Assembly (NCBI GenBank): GCA_030456445.1
Contig: JAKDNM010000002.1
Span: forward strand, 1 to 64,000
DNA length: 64,000 nucleotides
Reading direction: 5' to 3'
Source of the DNA: Hyphomicrobiales bacterium
Lineage (GTDB): Bacteria > Pseudomonadota > Alphaproteobacteria > Rhizobiales > Rhizobiaceae
The notes below the pieces were generated by a model. The model did not search any database and had not been told where the DNA came from. It was given only the letters and a program-made list of their open reading frames with translations. A program made the translations under genes and the position numbers. The number at the start of each line of letters is the position of its first letter. Position 1 is the first letter of the stretch. Of this stretch, positions 17,925 to 27,393 are shown in pieces.

Positions 17925-19424
17925 ATGACCTCTCTAGGATTGGGGCTTCGCAAGACGACCCCGGAAAGGCTTGCCGCGACAGAATACGCGCGAGAATACC
18001 GCCAGGCCGGAGCCCGGCGTATTACGCGTGTGGCGGCACTCAAGGTGGCCAAACGCAGCGCAGCTGCCATGGGACTCAAGGCGTCAAAGATTGCCTTGAT
18101 CGACCAGCTATTTGCCTACACGAAGGCTCACGACTGGACCGACGGCGACGTTGCGCCCGTCATCTGGCCATCCAACGTAGCCTTGGCTCGCGGTCTCGGC
18201 GTATCGGTCTCCACCATGAAACACCACCTCAATGGCCTGGTCGAGGCAGGACTTGTCGCCTACAGCGATGGGCCAACCTATCAGCGCCGGGGTAGGCGCG
18301 ACGAAGGCGGCAAGATCATCGAGGCCGCCGGAATCGATCTCTCGCCGATCGCTGTCCGTTTTGCGGAGCTGACCGAAATGGCCGATGTTTCCGACCACGC
18401 GGCTCGTGAGTGGAAGCGGTATTCCAATCGCCGTACGATCCTGCGCAAGGAAATACAGTCGCTCGTCCTGAGTGCGCGAGAAGAGGCTTTTGAGGGGCCG
18501 TGGGACCATGCCCAGGCCCGCCTCGATGTGCTGCGGGAAGCACGTGCTGCGGATGTGGATGAGCTTGCGGCTTGGGTAGCTGAACTCGAATCGATGCAGG
18601 AAGTCCTGGAAACGGCTTATGGGAAGGCTTTGAACAAACGAAATACCCATACCGCGGTATCGAAATTTCGGCCCTTACTAACTACAGCCGAAGGACAAAT
18701 CCCTGAACCCAGTAACACACAGCGGCCTCGGGCTACCGCCCGAGACTCCAATCCTAAGACCGCCTACGGCGGATTGGCTTTCGAAAAAAAGCCTGGCGAA
18801 GCGGAGAGGTTTGAGCAAGAACGGAAACATCCCAGGGAGGTTTTGACGGAAGATCTGCAATACATTTCCCTTCCACTGGTGCGAGACGCCTGTCCCAAAC
18901 TTGAAGCCTACGTGCCGGGCGCATTCGACAGCTGGACAGCGCTCCGCGAAACTGGCCACGAGCTATGTGGCGCGGCCAACATTAACCCACAAGTGTGGCA
19001 GGAAGCCGTTGGCGTTCTCGGCCCGGATCTTGCCATTGCCGCGCTCGCCGTGACCATCCAGAAGCACGATGTCGGCCTCGTGGCAAAGCCGGGCGCATAT
19101 CTGCGCACGCTGATACAGCGGGGAAGGGAAGGGGAGCTTCATGTAAGCCGGTCGTTGTTCGGCATGGCCCAGGCCGGCTATAGCGGGGCAGGGGGCTTGG
19201 CGCCGACGGCGGTCGAGGAACTCGCGGCCTTCCCGTCCACCGGGTCGGTCCACTTCACGAGATGGGCTGACGTGATCCGGCAGCACGCGCCGAAGCCGAC
19301 TCCTGACCTCGACATGGTGGCGGAAGCCTTCCGACGCTGGGCGCGAGACCGCGATATCGACTTCTCGAATCCGAACATCGAGCGAACCCTGATCGGATTC
19401 TGCAAGAAGTGGCGGCTCAATTGA
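17925..19424 (+). CDS. repC: RepC replication initiator of repABC
   Basis: RITRVAALKVAKRSAAAMGLKASKIALIDQLFAYT, WPSNVALARGLGVSVSTMKHHLNGLVEAGLVAYSDGPTYQRRGRRD. Confidence 0.95.
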   Translation: MTSLGLGLRKTTPERLAATEYAREYRQAGARRITRVAALKVAKRSAAAMGLKASKIALIDQLFAYTKAHDWTDGDVAPVIWPSNVALARGLGVSVSTMKHHLNGLVEAGLVAYSDGPTYQRRGRRDEGGKIIEAAGIDLSPIAVRFAELTEMADVSDHAAREWKRYSNRRTILRKEIQSLVLSAREEAFEGPWDHAQARLDVLREARAADVDELAAWVAELESMQEVLETAYGKALNKRNTHTAVSKFRPLLTTAEGQIPEPSNTQRPRATARDSNPKTAYGGLAFEKKPGEAERFEQERKHPREVLTEDLQYISLPLVRDACPKLEAYVPGAFDSWTALRETGHELCGAANINPQVWQEAVGVLGPDLAIAALAVTIQKHDVGLVAKPGAYLRTLIQRGREGELHVSRSLFGMAQAGYSGAGGLAPTAVEELAAFPSTGSVHFTRWADVIRQHAPKPTPDLDMVAEAFRRWARDRDIDFSNPNIERTLIGFCKKWRLN

Positions 19425-20358
19425 CATGCGTTTCCAGTTGCTCGTTGAGAATTTTCGATCGGCGGGCCCGGTCGAGGAGGTTTTTCACGGATGACGGAGA
19501 CCATTTGGAACCACCATGGGGCGTTCGTTCATGGAGCCGTTCGAGCTGCGCAGCGATCTCGCGGAGCGTAAGATCCGGGTTGGAGGCGTGAATGCCAGCG
19601 ACGAGGGTCATCAAGCGGTCTTCCGGAAGGCGAGGAGGGGATTTTTTGAGCAGGGCGGGATCTGCCAGATGTTCGGAAACCAGCCATTTGACGGCCCTCC
19701 GAAGCCGCTCGGGGGTCCAGTTTAGGTCCCGCTGTTTGAGGACTCGCGCGATGTCGTCCCAGGTGTGGTCCGGTCGCATGCGGCGCACCGTCGGAAGCCA
19801 TTGGTTGAGTGTCGCCTGGACGCGCGCGCCGTACGCTGCTTTCTGGGTGGCCGTCATCTTCGCCAATGCTTCCGGCCGTCGCTCACGAACGCCTGGATTG
19901 CCGGGCAACTTTCCTTTAGCCTTCGCAGCGCGAATCCCAGCTTTGGTGCGTTCGGAGATCAGCGCACGCTCCAGTTGGGCCACGGCGCCGAGGACCTGCA
20001 GAGAAAACATCCCCTGTGGCGTCGTGGTGTCGATCGGATCGTGCAGCGAACGGAAGTGCGCCCGCTTCGCTGTAAGTTCCTCGATTACCTGGAGGAGGTG
20101 GCTGACGGAGCGCGCGAGGCGGTCGAGGCGCACGACCACGAGTGTGTCGCCGGCGCGGATTTCGCGCAGGAGCTTCGACAGAGCAGGGCGGGCGCGGGAT
20201 GCGCCGGAAGCGTGCTCCTCGACGATTTCATGGCATCCGGCCGCGCGTAGGTCCATTTCCTGCACTTGGGTCGCTTGCTCGTCGGTGGACACGCGCGCAT
20301 AGCCGATCAGCCGCCCCTGCGGTCGACGAGAATCGCGATTGTGAGTGCCAGCAGCCAT
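19417..20358 (-). CDS. Serine recombinase / resolvase
   Basis: LIGYARVSTDEQ...VVRLDRLARSVSHLLQV; long C-terminal extension. Confidence 0.92.
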   Translation of the reverse strand: MAAGTHNRDSRRPQGRLIGYARVSTDEQATQVQEMDLRAAGCHEIVEEHASGASRARPALSKLLREIRAGDTLVVVRLDRLARSVSHLLQVIEELTAKRAHFRSLHDPIDTTTPQGMFSLQVLGAVAQLERALISERTKAGIRAAKAKGKLPGNPGVRERRPEALAKMTATQKAAYGARVQATLNQWLPTVRRMRPDHTWDDIARVLKQRDLNWTPERLRRAVKWLVSEHLADPALLKKSPPRLPEDRLMTLVAGIHASNPDLTLREIAAQLERLHERTPHGGSKWSPSSVKNLLDRARRSKILNEQLETHVN

Positions 20359-20414
20359 TTGGAATGCCTGAGAGAGGAGGATCGGAACGGTTTTACAAAG
20401 TCAGAGGATAATGG

Positions 20415-20428
20415 CAAACGATCGTTTG
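20415..20428. promoter_or_regulatory. Palindrome CAAACGATCGTTTG upstream of the resolvase; candidate res subsite or operator
   Basis: Perfect 14-bp palindrome, about 57 bp upstream of the resolvase start. Confidence 0.45.
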
Positions 20429-20813
20429 TAAACGTCTCTTGAGCGTCTTATCGGTTGCTGAGAACTACGCAAGGCCCTGGAAAACGGGCATTCTCATTGA
20501 TCTGAGCCCCGGCCAATGTCCGTCTGTTCAATCCGGAAGGCTCCCCGCATCATATAGCATGTGCGCGAGGAAATGTTACCCATGTGACGGAAGTAAATAA
20601 CATGATAGCTTCCGTTTAATGAATCTGCTCTCGCTATTCCAATGACTTATGAAATAGGGAAATTGCCTCTGGAGACCCTTCTGCCGGCGATGACGAGGGC
20701 AGAGGATCAGTGTCGCTTTTACTTCCCGATTTCAATTGTAACGCTAAGGTGAAAATCCTGCTCTCCTGAACCGCCAAGTGGCGGCCTGAAACGGGGGAGG
20801 GGAGGGGGCTTTC

Positions 20814-21914
20814 TCAGAGGCCCGACGCCTTGGTCAGATTGGTGCGGAATCTGTCTCGCCTCCGTTGATATTTGCGTGTCATCTCGGCCGAGCTGTGGCC
20901 GAGCTGCTTTTGCACATAGCGCTCCTCGATCTCGGCCGATGAGGCAAGGCCAGCCCTGAGCGAATGCCCTGCGAACAGGAGCGCGCGTTCCGCTTCCGGC
21001 AGATCGGCGCGCACGCCGGCGGCGAGCGCCGTCTGCTTGACCAGGCGGGCGACGTGCTTGTCGGAGAGCCGCTCGACGTCGACGGTCTTGTTGTCCTTGA
21101 AGATGCGGCGGAAGAGGGGGCCGCGCGCGATGCGGCCAAGCCTGATCCAGGTTTCAAGCGCAACGACGGGGCAGGAGTGGTCACTGGAGCCGCGGCCGAC
21201 CTCGACCTCGCGCCAGCCGGTCTTGCCACGTAGCGTGACGAGGACGCCCTTGTCGGGAAAAATATCGATCCATCCGGCGCCGTCGCTATGCTCGTCGCGG
21301 GCGACGTCGAGCCCGACGATTTCGGAGCGGCGTAACCCGCCCGAAAAGCCGAGCAGCAGGATAGCGCGGTCCCGAAGGCCCCGCAGGTCATGGCCGAGGG
21401 TCGCAATCATCGCCAAGAGATCGTCGCCGAGCACGGCTTCCTTCTGCCGCGGCGGCCTAGCGTGCTTGCGACGAATGCCAGCGAGCACCGTTGCAATATG
21501 GCGGTCGTCGCGTTCCATGGGTTGGCCACGCTGGGTGAAATTCCAGGCGAGGCCAGACAGACGCCGCTCAATAGTAGCGACCGAAAGGGGAAGCCGGCCC
21601 CGCTGGGGCTCGCCGGCGGCACAGGCGCCGATGTAGAGGCCGATGACCTGGCTCGATGGCGGCAGCGGCTCAAAACCTTCGCGGCGACACCAGGAGGCAA
21701 AATGCCGCCAGTCCTTGGCGTAGGCGTTTTGGGTGTTTTCGGAGCTGGCGGCCTTCGCGTAGCTCGTCGCAGTGTCGACAAGGGCTTCCAGCCTGGCCGG
21801 CGAGGGTGAGGCGCCCATTTCCATGACCAGATCGACGATGTCCGGGAGATCGTCCTTTGTCTGGTCGGGTTCGCTTTCAGCGATTTTAGGCGTGTTTTCC
21901 GGGGGATTTTGCAT
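20814..21914 (-). CDS. Tyrosine-type site-specific recombinase/integrase
   Basis: GFSGGLRRSEIVGLD, AGHSLRAGLASSAEIEERYVQKQLGHSSAEMTRKYQRR. Confidence 0.92.
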   Translation of the reverse strand: MQNPPENTPKIAESEPDQTKDDLPDIVDLVMEMGASPSPARLEALVDTATSYAKAASSENTQNAYAKDWRHFASWCRREGFEPLPPSSQVIGLYIGACAAGEPQRGRLPLSVATIERRLSGLAWNFTQRGQPMERDDRHIATVLAGIRRKHARPPRQKEAVLGDDLLAMIATLGHDLRGLRDRAILLLGFSGGLRRSEIVGLDVARDEHSDGAGWIDIFPDKGVLVTLRGKTGWREVEVGRGSSDHSCPVVALETWIRLGRIARGPLFRRIFKDNKTVDVERLSDKHVARLVKQTALAAGVRADLPEAERALLFAGHSLRAGLASSAEIEERYVQKQLGHSSAEMTRKYQRRRDRFRTNLTKASGL

Positions 21915-22029
21915 GGGTCGGGAGCCTATCAGAATACGTCCGATAATGGAACCTTACCGGACATAAAACAACATCGACAGGCGCGGCGGTTTGATGCCAT
22001 TTTCGTTGCCAAAACCGCCGCCGTGATTC

Positions 22030-23076
22030 ATGCTGCTGCTGATGATTCTGCGCCCGAAATCACCCGCCGCCCTGCGCATGACACCGGCCCTGATGGCGTC
22101 GACCCCGCCTGTGGTCGCTGTACCGACCTGGCTGCGCCGTGCCGTTCCAGACGCGCAAAGCCTTGTTGCGCAAGGCGTAGGGCCAAATGCCCTTGAGGAC
22201 ATCGCGATCGCCGCCGGCGCCGCGCTCGGCGCGCTCGACGCGGTGGTCCGCCGACAGGAAAGATGGGCCGGCGCGTGGCGGCAGCGGCTGGCGCTTGGCG
22301 TGGCCGCTGCGGCGACCAGGCAGGCCGGGCGTGTCGAAGACGAAGCGGCTCTGCGCGATGCCGTCCTGTTCACGCGGCCGGGCGACGATGTCGGTCCCGC
22401 CGGCCACATGCTGCTGGCCTGGCGCCGGCTGGCGGCACGGCCCGCGGAGGAGCTTCTGACCGAGGCGAGCATCGCCGGCGTGCTCGATGCCCTGGGTTTC
22501 GCTCGGGACGACGAGACGACGAACGATCTGACCGACGAGCTTCAGCGGCTCGCGGCGACCGAAGGACCGGTCGGAGTGCTGATCGGCGCCTTTGCGGCCG
22601 TCGAGCGGCGCGGCCTTCCACGCACCGCCGGATGCTGGTTCGCAGACGCCATGCTCGCGCAGCGGTTGGGCTGGATGCACGTCGTGCCGCTGCTCGGTGG
22701 CGAAGCTGCCGGCGCCAATGGTTCCGGTCGGCCGCGGCGCGCGGCGACCATCCTTTCACGGAACGGCATCGAGGCGGACCCCGAGCGCGCGAAAACTCTG
22801 CTCGCCGCCCAGGCGCGTGCGGCGTTGCGCGCCGTCGACCTGTCGGCCGACATCGGGCGCCGGGCCGACCGCCTGATCGCCGTGGCGCCTGGTCTTCGCG
22901 CCCGAGGCGCGGACCTCGTCGTCGATCGGCTTTTGTCGGATGACGCGATCGTGGCGTCGGCAAAGATCGCCGGCATGAGCGACCGCAGCCTGCGCCGACT
23001 GTTCGAGCGCCTGGTCGAGCTCGGCGCCGTGCGCGAGCTCTCCGGCCGCTCGACCTTCCGCATCTACGGGATCTGA
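22030..23076 (+). CDS. DUF1403 family protein
   Basis: Resembles plasmid DUF1403 proteins that precede ScpB-like genes; 348 aa, good coding pattern. Confidence 0.75.
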   Translation: MLLLMILRPKSPAALRMTPALMASTPPVVAVPTWLRRAVPDAQSLVAQGVGPNALEDIAIAAGAALGALDAVVRRQERWAGAWRQRLALGVAAAATRQAGRVEDEAALRDAVLFTRPGDDVGPAGHMLLAWRRLAARPAEELLTEASIAGVLDALGFARDDETTNDLTDELQRLAATEGPVGVLIGAFAAVERRGLPRTAGCWFADAMLAQRLGWMHVVPLLGGEAAGANGSGRPRRAATILSRNGIEADPERAKTLLAAQARAALRAVDLSADIGRRADRLIAVAPGLRARGADLVVDRLLSDDAIVASAKIAGMSDRSLRRLFERLVELGAVRELSGRSTFRIYGI

Positions 23077-23081
23077 CGACG

Positions 23082-23777
23082 ATGACGGAGGCGGCCCGCA
23101 AAAAACGAAAATCAGTAGACGGAGGCGACGGCCTCTTCGACCGCGAGCTCGACCATCTGCCGCCGGAGGCACGCTGGCGCGAATGGATGAACCGCGTCGA
23201 GGCGACGATTTTTGCGGCGAGCGAGCCGGTCGGGCGCGACACGCTGGCGCGGATCGTCGGCAAGACCTGCAGCATCGATCTTCTCATCGACGACATCCGC
23301 GAGGAGCTGCGCGGCCGACCCTACGACCTAGTCGCCGTCGCCGGCGGCTGGAAGCACCTGACGCGGCCGGCCTACGCCGACGCCATCCGCACGGTGGTTG
23401 GCGGAAGCGAGCGCGCGGTCGACCTCACGCAGTCCGAGGTGCTGGTGCTGATGTGCATCGCCTACTTCCAGCCGATCACGCGCGGAGAACTGTCGTCGTT
23501 CTTCGGCAAGGAGATCAGCCGCGACCTGATCGGCAATCTGCGATCGTTCGGATTCATCGGCTCTGGTCCGCGCGCGCCGCAACCCGGCGCGCCCTACACC
23601 TATGTCACCACGCGGGCGTTCCTGCTGGAGTTCGGGCTCGAAACCCTGCGCGATCTTCCCGACCGTGAGGCGCTCGAGGACGCGGGACTGCTCTCGAAAG
23701 AAAAGCTGCTGACAGGCGACATCATGCCAGGGTTCCCGACGAACGACGAGGATGCCGGCCTTCTCAGCGATGAATAA
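23082..23777 (+). CDS. ScpB-like (SMC-Scp complex subunit) protein
   Basis: RVEATIFAASEPVGRDTLARIVG...LTRPAYADAIR...LTQSEVLVLMCIAYFQPITRGELSSFFGKEIS: ScpB winged-helix pattern. Confidence 0.85.
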   Translation: MTEAARKKRKSVDGGDGLFDRELDHLPPEARWREWMNRVEATIFAASEPVGRDTLARIVGKTCSIDLLIDDIREELRGRPYDLVAVAGGWKHLTRPAYADAIRTVVGGSERAVDLTQSEVLVLMCIAYFQPITRGELSSFFGKEISRDLIGNLRSFGFIGSGPRAPQPGAPYTYVTTRAFLLEFGLETLRDLPDREALEDAGLLSKEKLLTGDIMPGFPTNDEDAGLLSDE

Positions 23778-23790
23778 CGCACCGTCCCGC

Positions 23791-24594
23791 TCAGCCGTGC
23801 CTCCAGACCTTTACCGACGAGATGATCAAAATAGCCGCCAGGATCGGAAGCAGCAGGGGGCTTGGAATTAATCCAAGAAGTTGCCCTCCGATGAACGTCC
23901 CCACAAGCGAGCCGATCGCCATGATCAGCAAGAATTTCTTGTGGCGGCCCAGCACGGCGAAGCTCGCGTCCTGACTATAGCGGGTGAACCCCACCAGCAT
24001 CGTTGGCAGGCTCACCGCGAGCGATAGGCTGCCTGCCAGCTTAATGTCGGCACCGAAGAGCAGAACGAGCGTCGGAATCAGGAGCTCGCCGCCTGCAACG
24101 CCCAGCAAGGATGCCACCACACCAATGATGAAACCAGCGACAACCCCTGCGCCGATCTGCCAGGCGCCCGTCAGTGCCGTCGAGGTATTTGAAGCGGGTT
24201 CATGTCCGAGAACGAGGACGATGGCGATGAGGACCAGGATCACCGCGATGACCCGGTAGAGCGTTTCGGATTTCAGCTTCGTCGCCCACCCGGCGCCGAA
24301 CCAGGCTCCCAGGAGGCTGCCCGCCAGTAGATTGGCAAGTACGGTCCAGTGATCGGCAATAGTGGCGAACGATATCGTCCCGGCACGAAATGGCAGGGCG
24401 GATGCCACGACGACCAGGCTCATGGCCTTGTTCAGGATCACCGCCTCCAGAGCAGCGAAACGGAACATGCCGATCAGCAGCGGCAAGCGAAACTCCGCAC
24501 CGCCAAGCCCGATCAACCCGCCGAGGGCGCCGATGATTGCGCCGCCGCCGAAGGCAGCTACAGGGTTTCGCGGCGTCGTATCGATCGTCGTCAT
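23791..24594 (-). CDS. TauE/SafE family sulfite exporter/permease
   Basis: Multi-TM with GALGGLIGLGGAEFRLPLL and GVVASLLGVAGGELLIPTLVLLFG duplicated motifs. Confidence 0.9.
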   Translation of the reverse strand: MTTIDTTPRNPVAAFGGGAIIGALGGLIGLGGAEFRLPLLIGMFRFAALEAVILNKAMSLVVVASALPFRAGTISFATIADHWTVLANLLAGSLLGAWFGAGWATKLKSETLYRVIAVILVLIAIVLVLGHEPASNTSTALTGAWQIGAGVVAGFIIGVVASLLGVAGGELLIPTLVLLFGADIKLAGSLSLAVSLPTMLVGFTRYSQDASFAVLGRHKKFLLIMAIGSLVGTFIGGQLLGLIPSPLLLPILAAILIISSVKVWRHG

Positions 24595-24780
24595 GATGCT
24601 TGCTCTCTGAATTTGCCGGCCGGTGCTTGATGGGACGTGCCATCATCGGTCATTTGAAGATCGAGCGCTTCGCGCACCCGCTCGCTCGCCGGCGCCGACA
24701 GAACATCGGATGGACGGCCAGTCTGCAGGATTTCTCCGCGATCGAGCACGTACAGCACGTCGGCGAGATCCGTCGCGTCT
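24591..24780 (-). pseudogene. C-terminal remnant of an ABC transporter ATP-binding protein
   Basis: DLADVLYVLDRGEILQTGRPSDVLSAPASERVREAL resembles an ABC ATPase C-terminus; Walker/signature motifs absent. Confidence 0.6.
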
Positions 24781-24805
24781 GGTCGGTTGGCACTGCGCGC
24801 TCGCT

Positions 24806-24919
24806 TGCACGAAAATGCACGAAAACAGATGAGAGCGAACGGCATCGAACCCGACTAGCTTGTTTCGTTCGTACAAAGGCGTAGGGCGACCCGCCCTGTA
24901 AAGTGAAAATGCACGAAAA
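24806..24919. repeat. Three direct copies of TGCACGAAAA (24806, 24816, 24910)
   Basis: Direct reading; two lie in tandem. Confidence 0.6.
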
Positions 24920-24988
24920 GAGGTAGTACCGGTCTAGAAATGTGCCTATTGATATGAAAATAAATGAAATAGGATGTGGAGAGCCGAT

Positions 24989-25942
24989 ATGGCGACGCAT
25001 GACGCGCTCAAGGTCGAGGACGTGGCAGCCTTGCTCAACGTCAGTCGGAGCGGCGTCTATGCTCTGGTCAAGAATGAGGAGATCGGCTCCTACAAGGTCG
25101 GCCGGAAAATCCGTTTCACCGAAGCGCATGTGCGAGACTACATCAGCCGCTCGGGACGGGAGCCCCGCCGGGCGGCCGGCAAAGGCACCGCGGCGCTCGA
25201 CGAGAACAGGTACTTCGACCTCTCAACCGGACGGCATGGTGGCGAGGGCTTCATCATCTGCGGACAGGATCTCATACTCGACATCCTGTCGAACTTCATG
25301 CGCATGCACGGCGTCATGGCTCTCAGAGCCTATATCGGCAGCTACGACAGCCTGGTTTCCCTCTATCACGACAGGGTCAGCGTCGCGACCGCTCACCTGT
25401 GGGACAGCTTGAGCGACGACTACAACGTCCCCCATGTCCGCAACCTGCTTCCCGGTATTCGCTGCACCATCGCCAACGTCACCTATCGGACGCAGGGACT
25501 CTACGTCGCCAGAGGCAATCCCAAGAACATCCAGACGTGGAGCGATTTCGCTCGCGACGATGTTCGGATGATCAATCGCGAGAAGGGGGCCGGGTCGCGT
25601 GTCCTTCTCGACGAGAACCTGAAGCTGCTCAATCTCTACGGCAGCCAGGTCGCCGGTTACGACGACGAAAACCAATCGCATTTGGCCGTGGCCAGCGCCG
25701 TGGGACGCGGCGAGGCGGACGTCGCGGTGGGCACGGAGAAGATCGCCCGGCAGGTCGAGAACATAGACTTCGTGCCGATGAAGAAGGAGCGTTACGATCT
25801 CGTCGTGAAGACGGAACGCTTCGACACGCCTGATATCCAGACCTTGTTCAAGATCCTGCGCTCAGAGAAGTTCCAGAACGAGTTCAAGAGCATTGGCGGG
25901 TATGACATCAGCGACATGGGCAAAATCATTCACGAAACCTGA
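24989..25942 (+). CDS. HTH (excisionase/MerR-like) regulator with C-terminal periplasmic-binding-protein-like ligand domain
   Basis: LKVEDVAALLNVSRSGVYALVKNEEIGSYKVGRKIRFTEAHVRDYI plus PBP-like domain (GLYVARGNPKNIQTWSDFARDDVRMINREKGAGSRVLLDENL). Confidence 0.85.
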   Translation: MATHDALKVEDVAALLNVSRSGVYALVKNEEIGSYKVGRKIRFTEAHVRDYISRSGREPRRAAGKGTAALDENRYFDLSTGRHGGEGFIICGQDLILDILSNFMRMHGVMALRAYIGSYDSLVSLYHDRVSVATAHLWDSLSDDYNVPHVRNLLPGIRCTIANVTYRTQGLYVARGNPKNIQTWSDFARDDVRMINREKGAGSRVLLDENLKLLNLYGSQVAGYDDENQSHLAVASAVGRGEADVAVGTEKIARQVENIDFVPMKKERYDLVVKTERFDTPDIQTLFKILRSEKFQNEFKSIGGYDISDMGKIIHET

Positions 25943-26031
25943 TCCACTGCCGCCGGCGTCGATCCTCCACCTGTTCTTGTCATGGCGCTGACCGCGTGTT
26001 GGAAGGCTCATTCGATTCAGCGCTGGACTCC

Positions 26032-26065
26032 ATTCCATATGTCGATTAGTCTCGACATATGGAAT
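26032..26065. promoter_or_regulatory. Perfect 14-bp inverted repeat overlapping the arsR start codon; ArsR operator
   Basis: ATTCCATATGTCGA-TTAGTC-TCGACATATGGAAT; ATG at 26059 lies in the right arm. Confidence 0.8.
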
Positions 26066-26430
26066 CAGAACAAGCCATCCTTGCTTTCGCAGCACTCGCA
26101 CAGCCAACCCGGCTCGACGTCTTCCGGCTATTGATCGAGCATGAGCCTGATGGAATGCCGGCCGGCGACATCGCCCGCCACTTGGCCGTGCCCCACAACA
26201 CCATGTCGACACACCTGGCGATCCTGTCCCGCGCCGGCCTGATCGAGGCTGAGCGTCAGAGCCGGTCGATCATCTATCGGGCAAAGCTCGATGCGGTGCG
26301 GAAGCTTGCCGGCTATCTCGTCAAGGATTGTTGCGGCGGGCGGCCAGAGATCTGCGCACCGTTGATCGCCGACCTCTCACCCTGCTGCATCCCTCAAATT
26401 GGAGCCACCAAGGATCCCGCTCATGGCTGA
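26059..26430 (+). CDS. arsR: ArsR family transcriptional regulator (first)
   Basis: Winged HTH (QPTRLDVFRLLIEHEPDGMPAGDIARHLAVPHNTMSTHLAILSRAGLIEAERQSRSIIYRA); C-terminal Cys residues. Confidence 0.92.
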   Translation: MESEQAILAFAALAQPTRLDVFRLLIEHEPDGMPAGDIARHLAVPHNTMSTHLAILSRAGLIEAERQSRSIIYRAKLDAVRKLAGYLVKDCCGGRPEICAPLIADLSPCCIPQIGATKDPAHG

Positions 26431-26950
26431 CCGCATCTATAATGTTCTCTTTCTCTGCACCGGCAATTCGGCACGCTCGATCCTGGCCGAGAGCATTCTG
26501 ACCAAGAACGGCGGCGGTCGTTTCCGCGCCTTCTCCGCCGGCAGCCAGCCGAAGGGTATCGTCAATCCCTTCGCGCTGAAGGTTCTGGAGAGCTACGACT
26601 ATCCGGCTGCGGGGTTCCGCTCGAAGAGTTGGGAGGAATTCGCGGCCGCCAATGCTCCGGTGATGGATTTTGTATTCACGGTCTGCGACAACGCCGCCGG
26701 CGAGAGCTGCCCGGTGTGGCCAGGCCAGCCGATGACAGCCCATTGGGGCATCGAGGATCCGGCAGCGGTCGAAGGGCCGGATATCCAGAAGGAAGCGGCC
26801 TTCGTCGCTGCGTTCCGCTACCTCAAGAACCGGATTTCGGTTTTCACCGCTCTGCCCGTGGCCAGCCTCGACAGGTCGTCGCTCCGCGCCAAGCTCGCAG
26901 AGATCGGGCAGTCGGAAGGTGCATCCTCTCCCCGAAACAGCGCGGCGTGA
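26423..26950 (+). CDS. arsC: Arsenate reductase, low-molecular-weight phosphatase type
   Basis: VLFLCTGNSARSILAE P-loop. Confidence 0.9.
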   Translation: MADRIYNVLFLCTGNSARSILAESILTKNGGGRFRAFSAGSQPKGIVNPFALKVLESYDYPAAGFRSKSWEEFAAANAPVMDFVFTVCDNAAGESCPVWPGQPMTAHWGIEDPAAVEGPDIQKEAAFVAAFRYLKNRISVFTALPVASLDRSSLRAKLAEIGQSEGASSPRNSAA

Positions 26951-26958
26951 GCTCGAGC

Positions 26959-27384
26959 ATGGATATCATCATCTATCACAACCCCGACTGCGGCACCTCG
27001 CGCAATACGCTGGCGCTGATCCGCAATGCCGGCGTCGAGCCGCACGTCATCGAGTATCTGAAGACACCGCCGTCGCGGGCAATACTGGTCCAGCTCATCG
27101 AGCGAATGCGCATCTCGGCGCGCGACCTGTTGCGGGAGAAGGGCACGCCCTACGCCGAGCTTGGCCTCGGCGATCAGGACCTGACGGATGACCAATTGCT
27201 CGACGCGATGTTGGCCCATCCGATCCTGATCAATCGCCCGATCGTCGTCAGCCCCAAGGGCGTAAAGCTCTGCCGGCCGTCCGAAGAGGTGCTCGACTTG
27301 CTGCCACCGCAACGGGGCGAGTTCGTCAAGGAAGACGGCGAGCGTGTCATCGACGAGCACGGACGCCGCGTCGCGACGGCGTGA
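26959..27384 (+). CDS. arsC: Arsenate reductase, glutaredoxin-coupled ArsC type
   Basis: IIYHNPDCGTSRNTLALIRNAG...EYLKTPPS...RPIVVSPKGVKLCRPSE. Confidence 0.95.
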   Translation: MDIIIYHNPDCGTSRNTLALIRNAGVEPHVIEYLKTPPSRAILVQLIERMRISARDLLREKGTPYAELGLGDQDLTDDQLLDAMLAHPILINRPIVVSPKGVKLCRPSEEVLDLLPPQRGEFVKEDGERVIDEHGRRVATA

Positions 27385-27393
27385 GGAAGAACC

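Noticed and set aside
22370-23296. 308-aa minus-strand Arg-rich ORF opposite DUF1403/ScpB
   Set aside because: Arg/Ser-rich artefact of GC skew in codon positions.
24800-24920. TGCACGAAAA repeats as a small CRISPR or iteron array
   Set aside because: Only three copies with irregular spacing and no adjacent rep gene; better explained as regulator sites or deletion-prone repeats.
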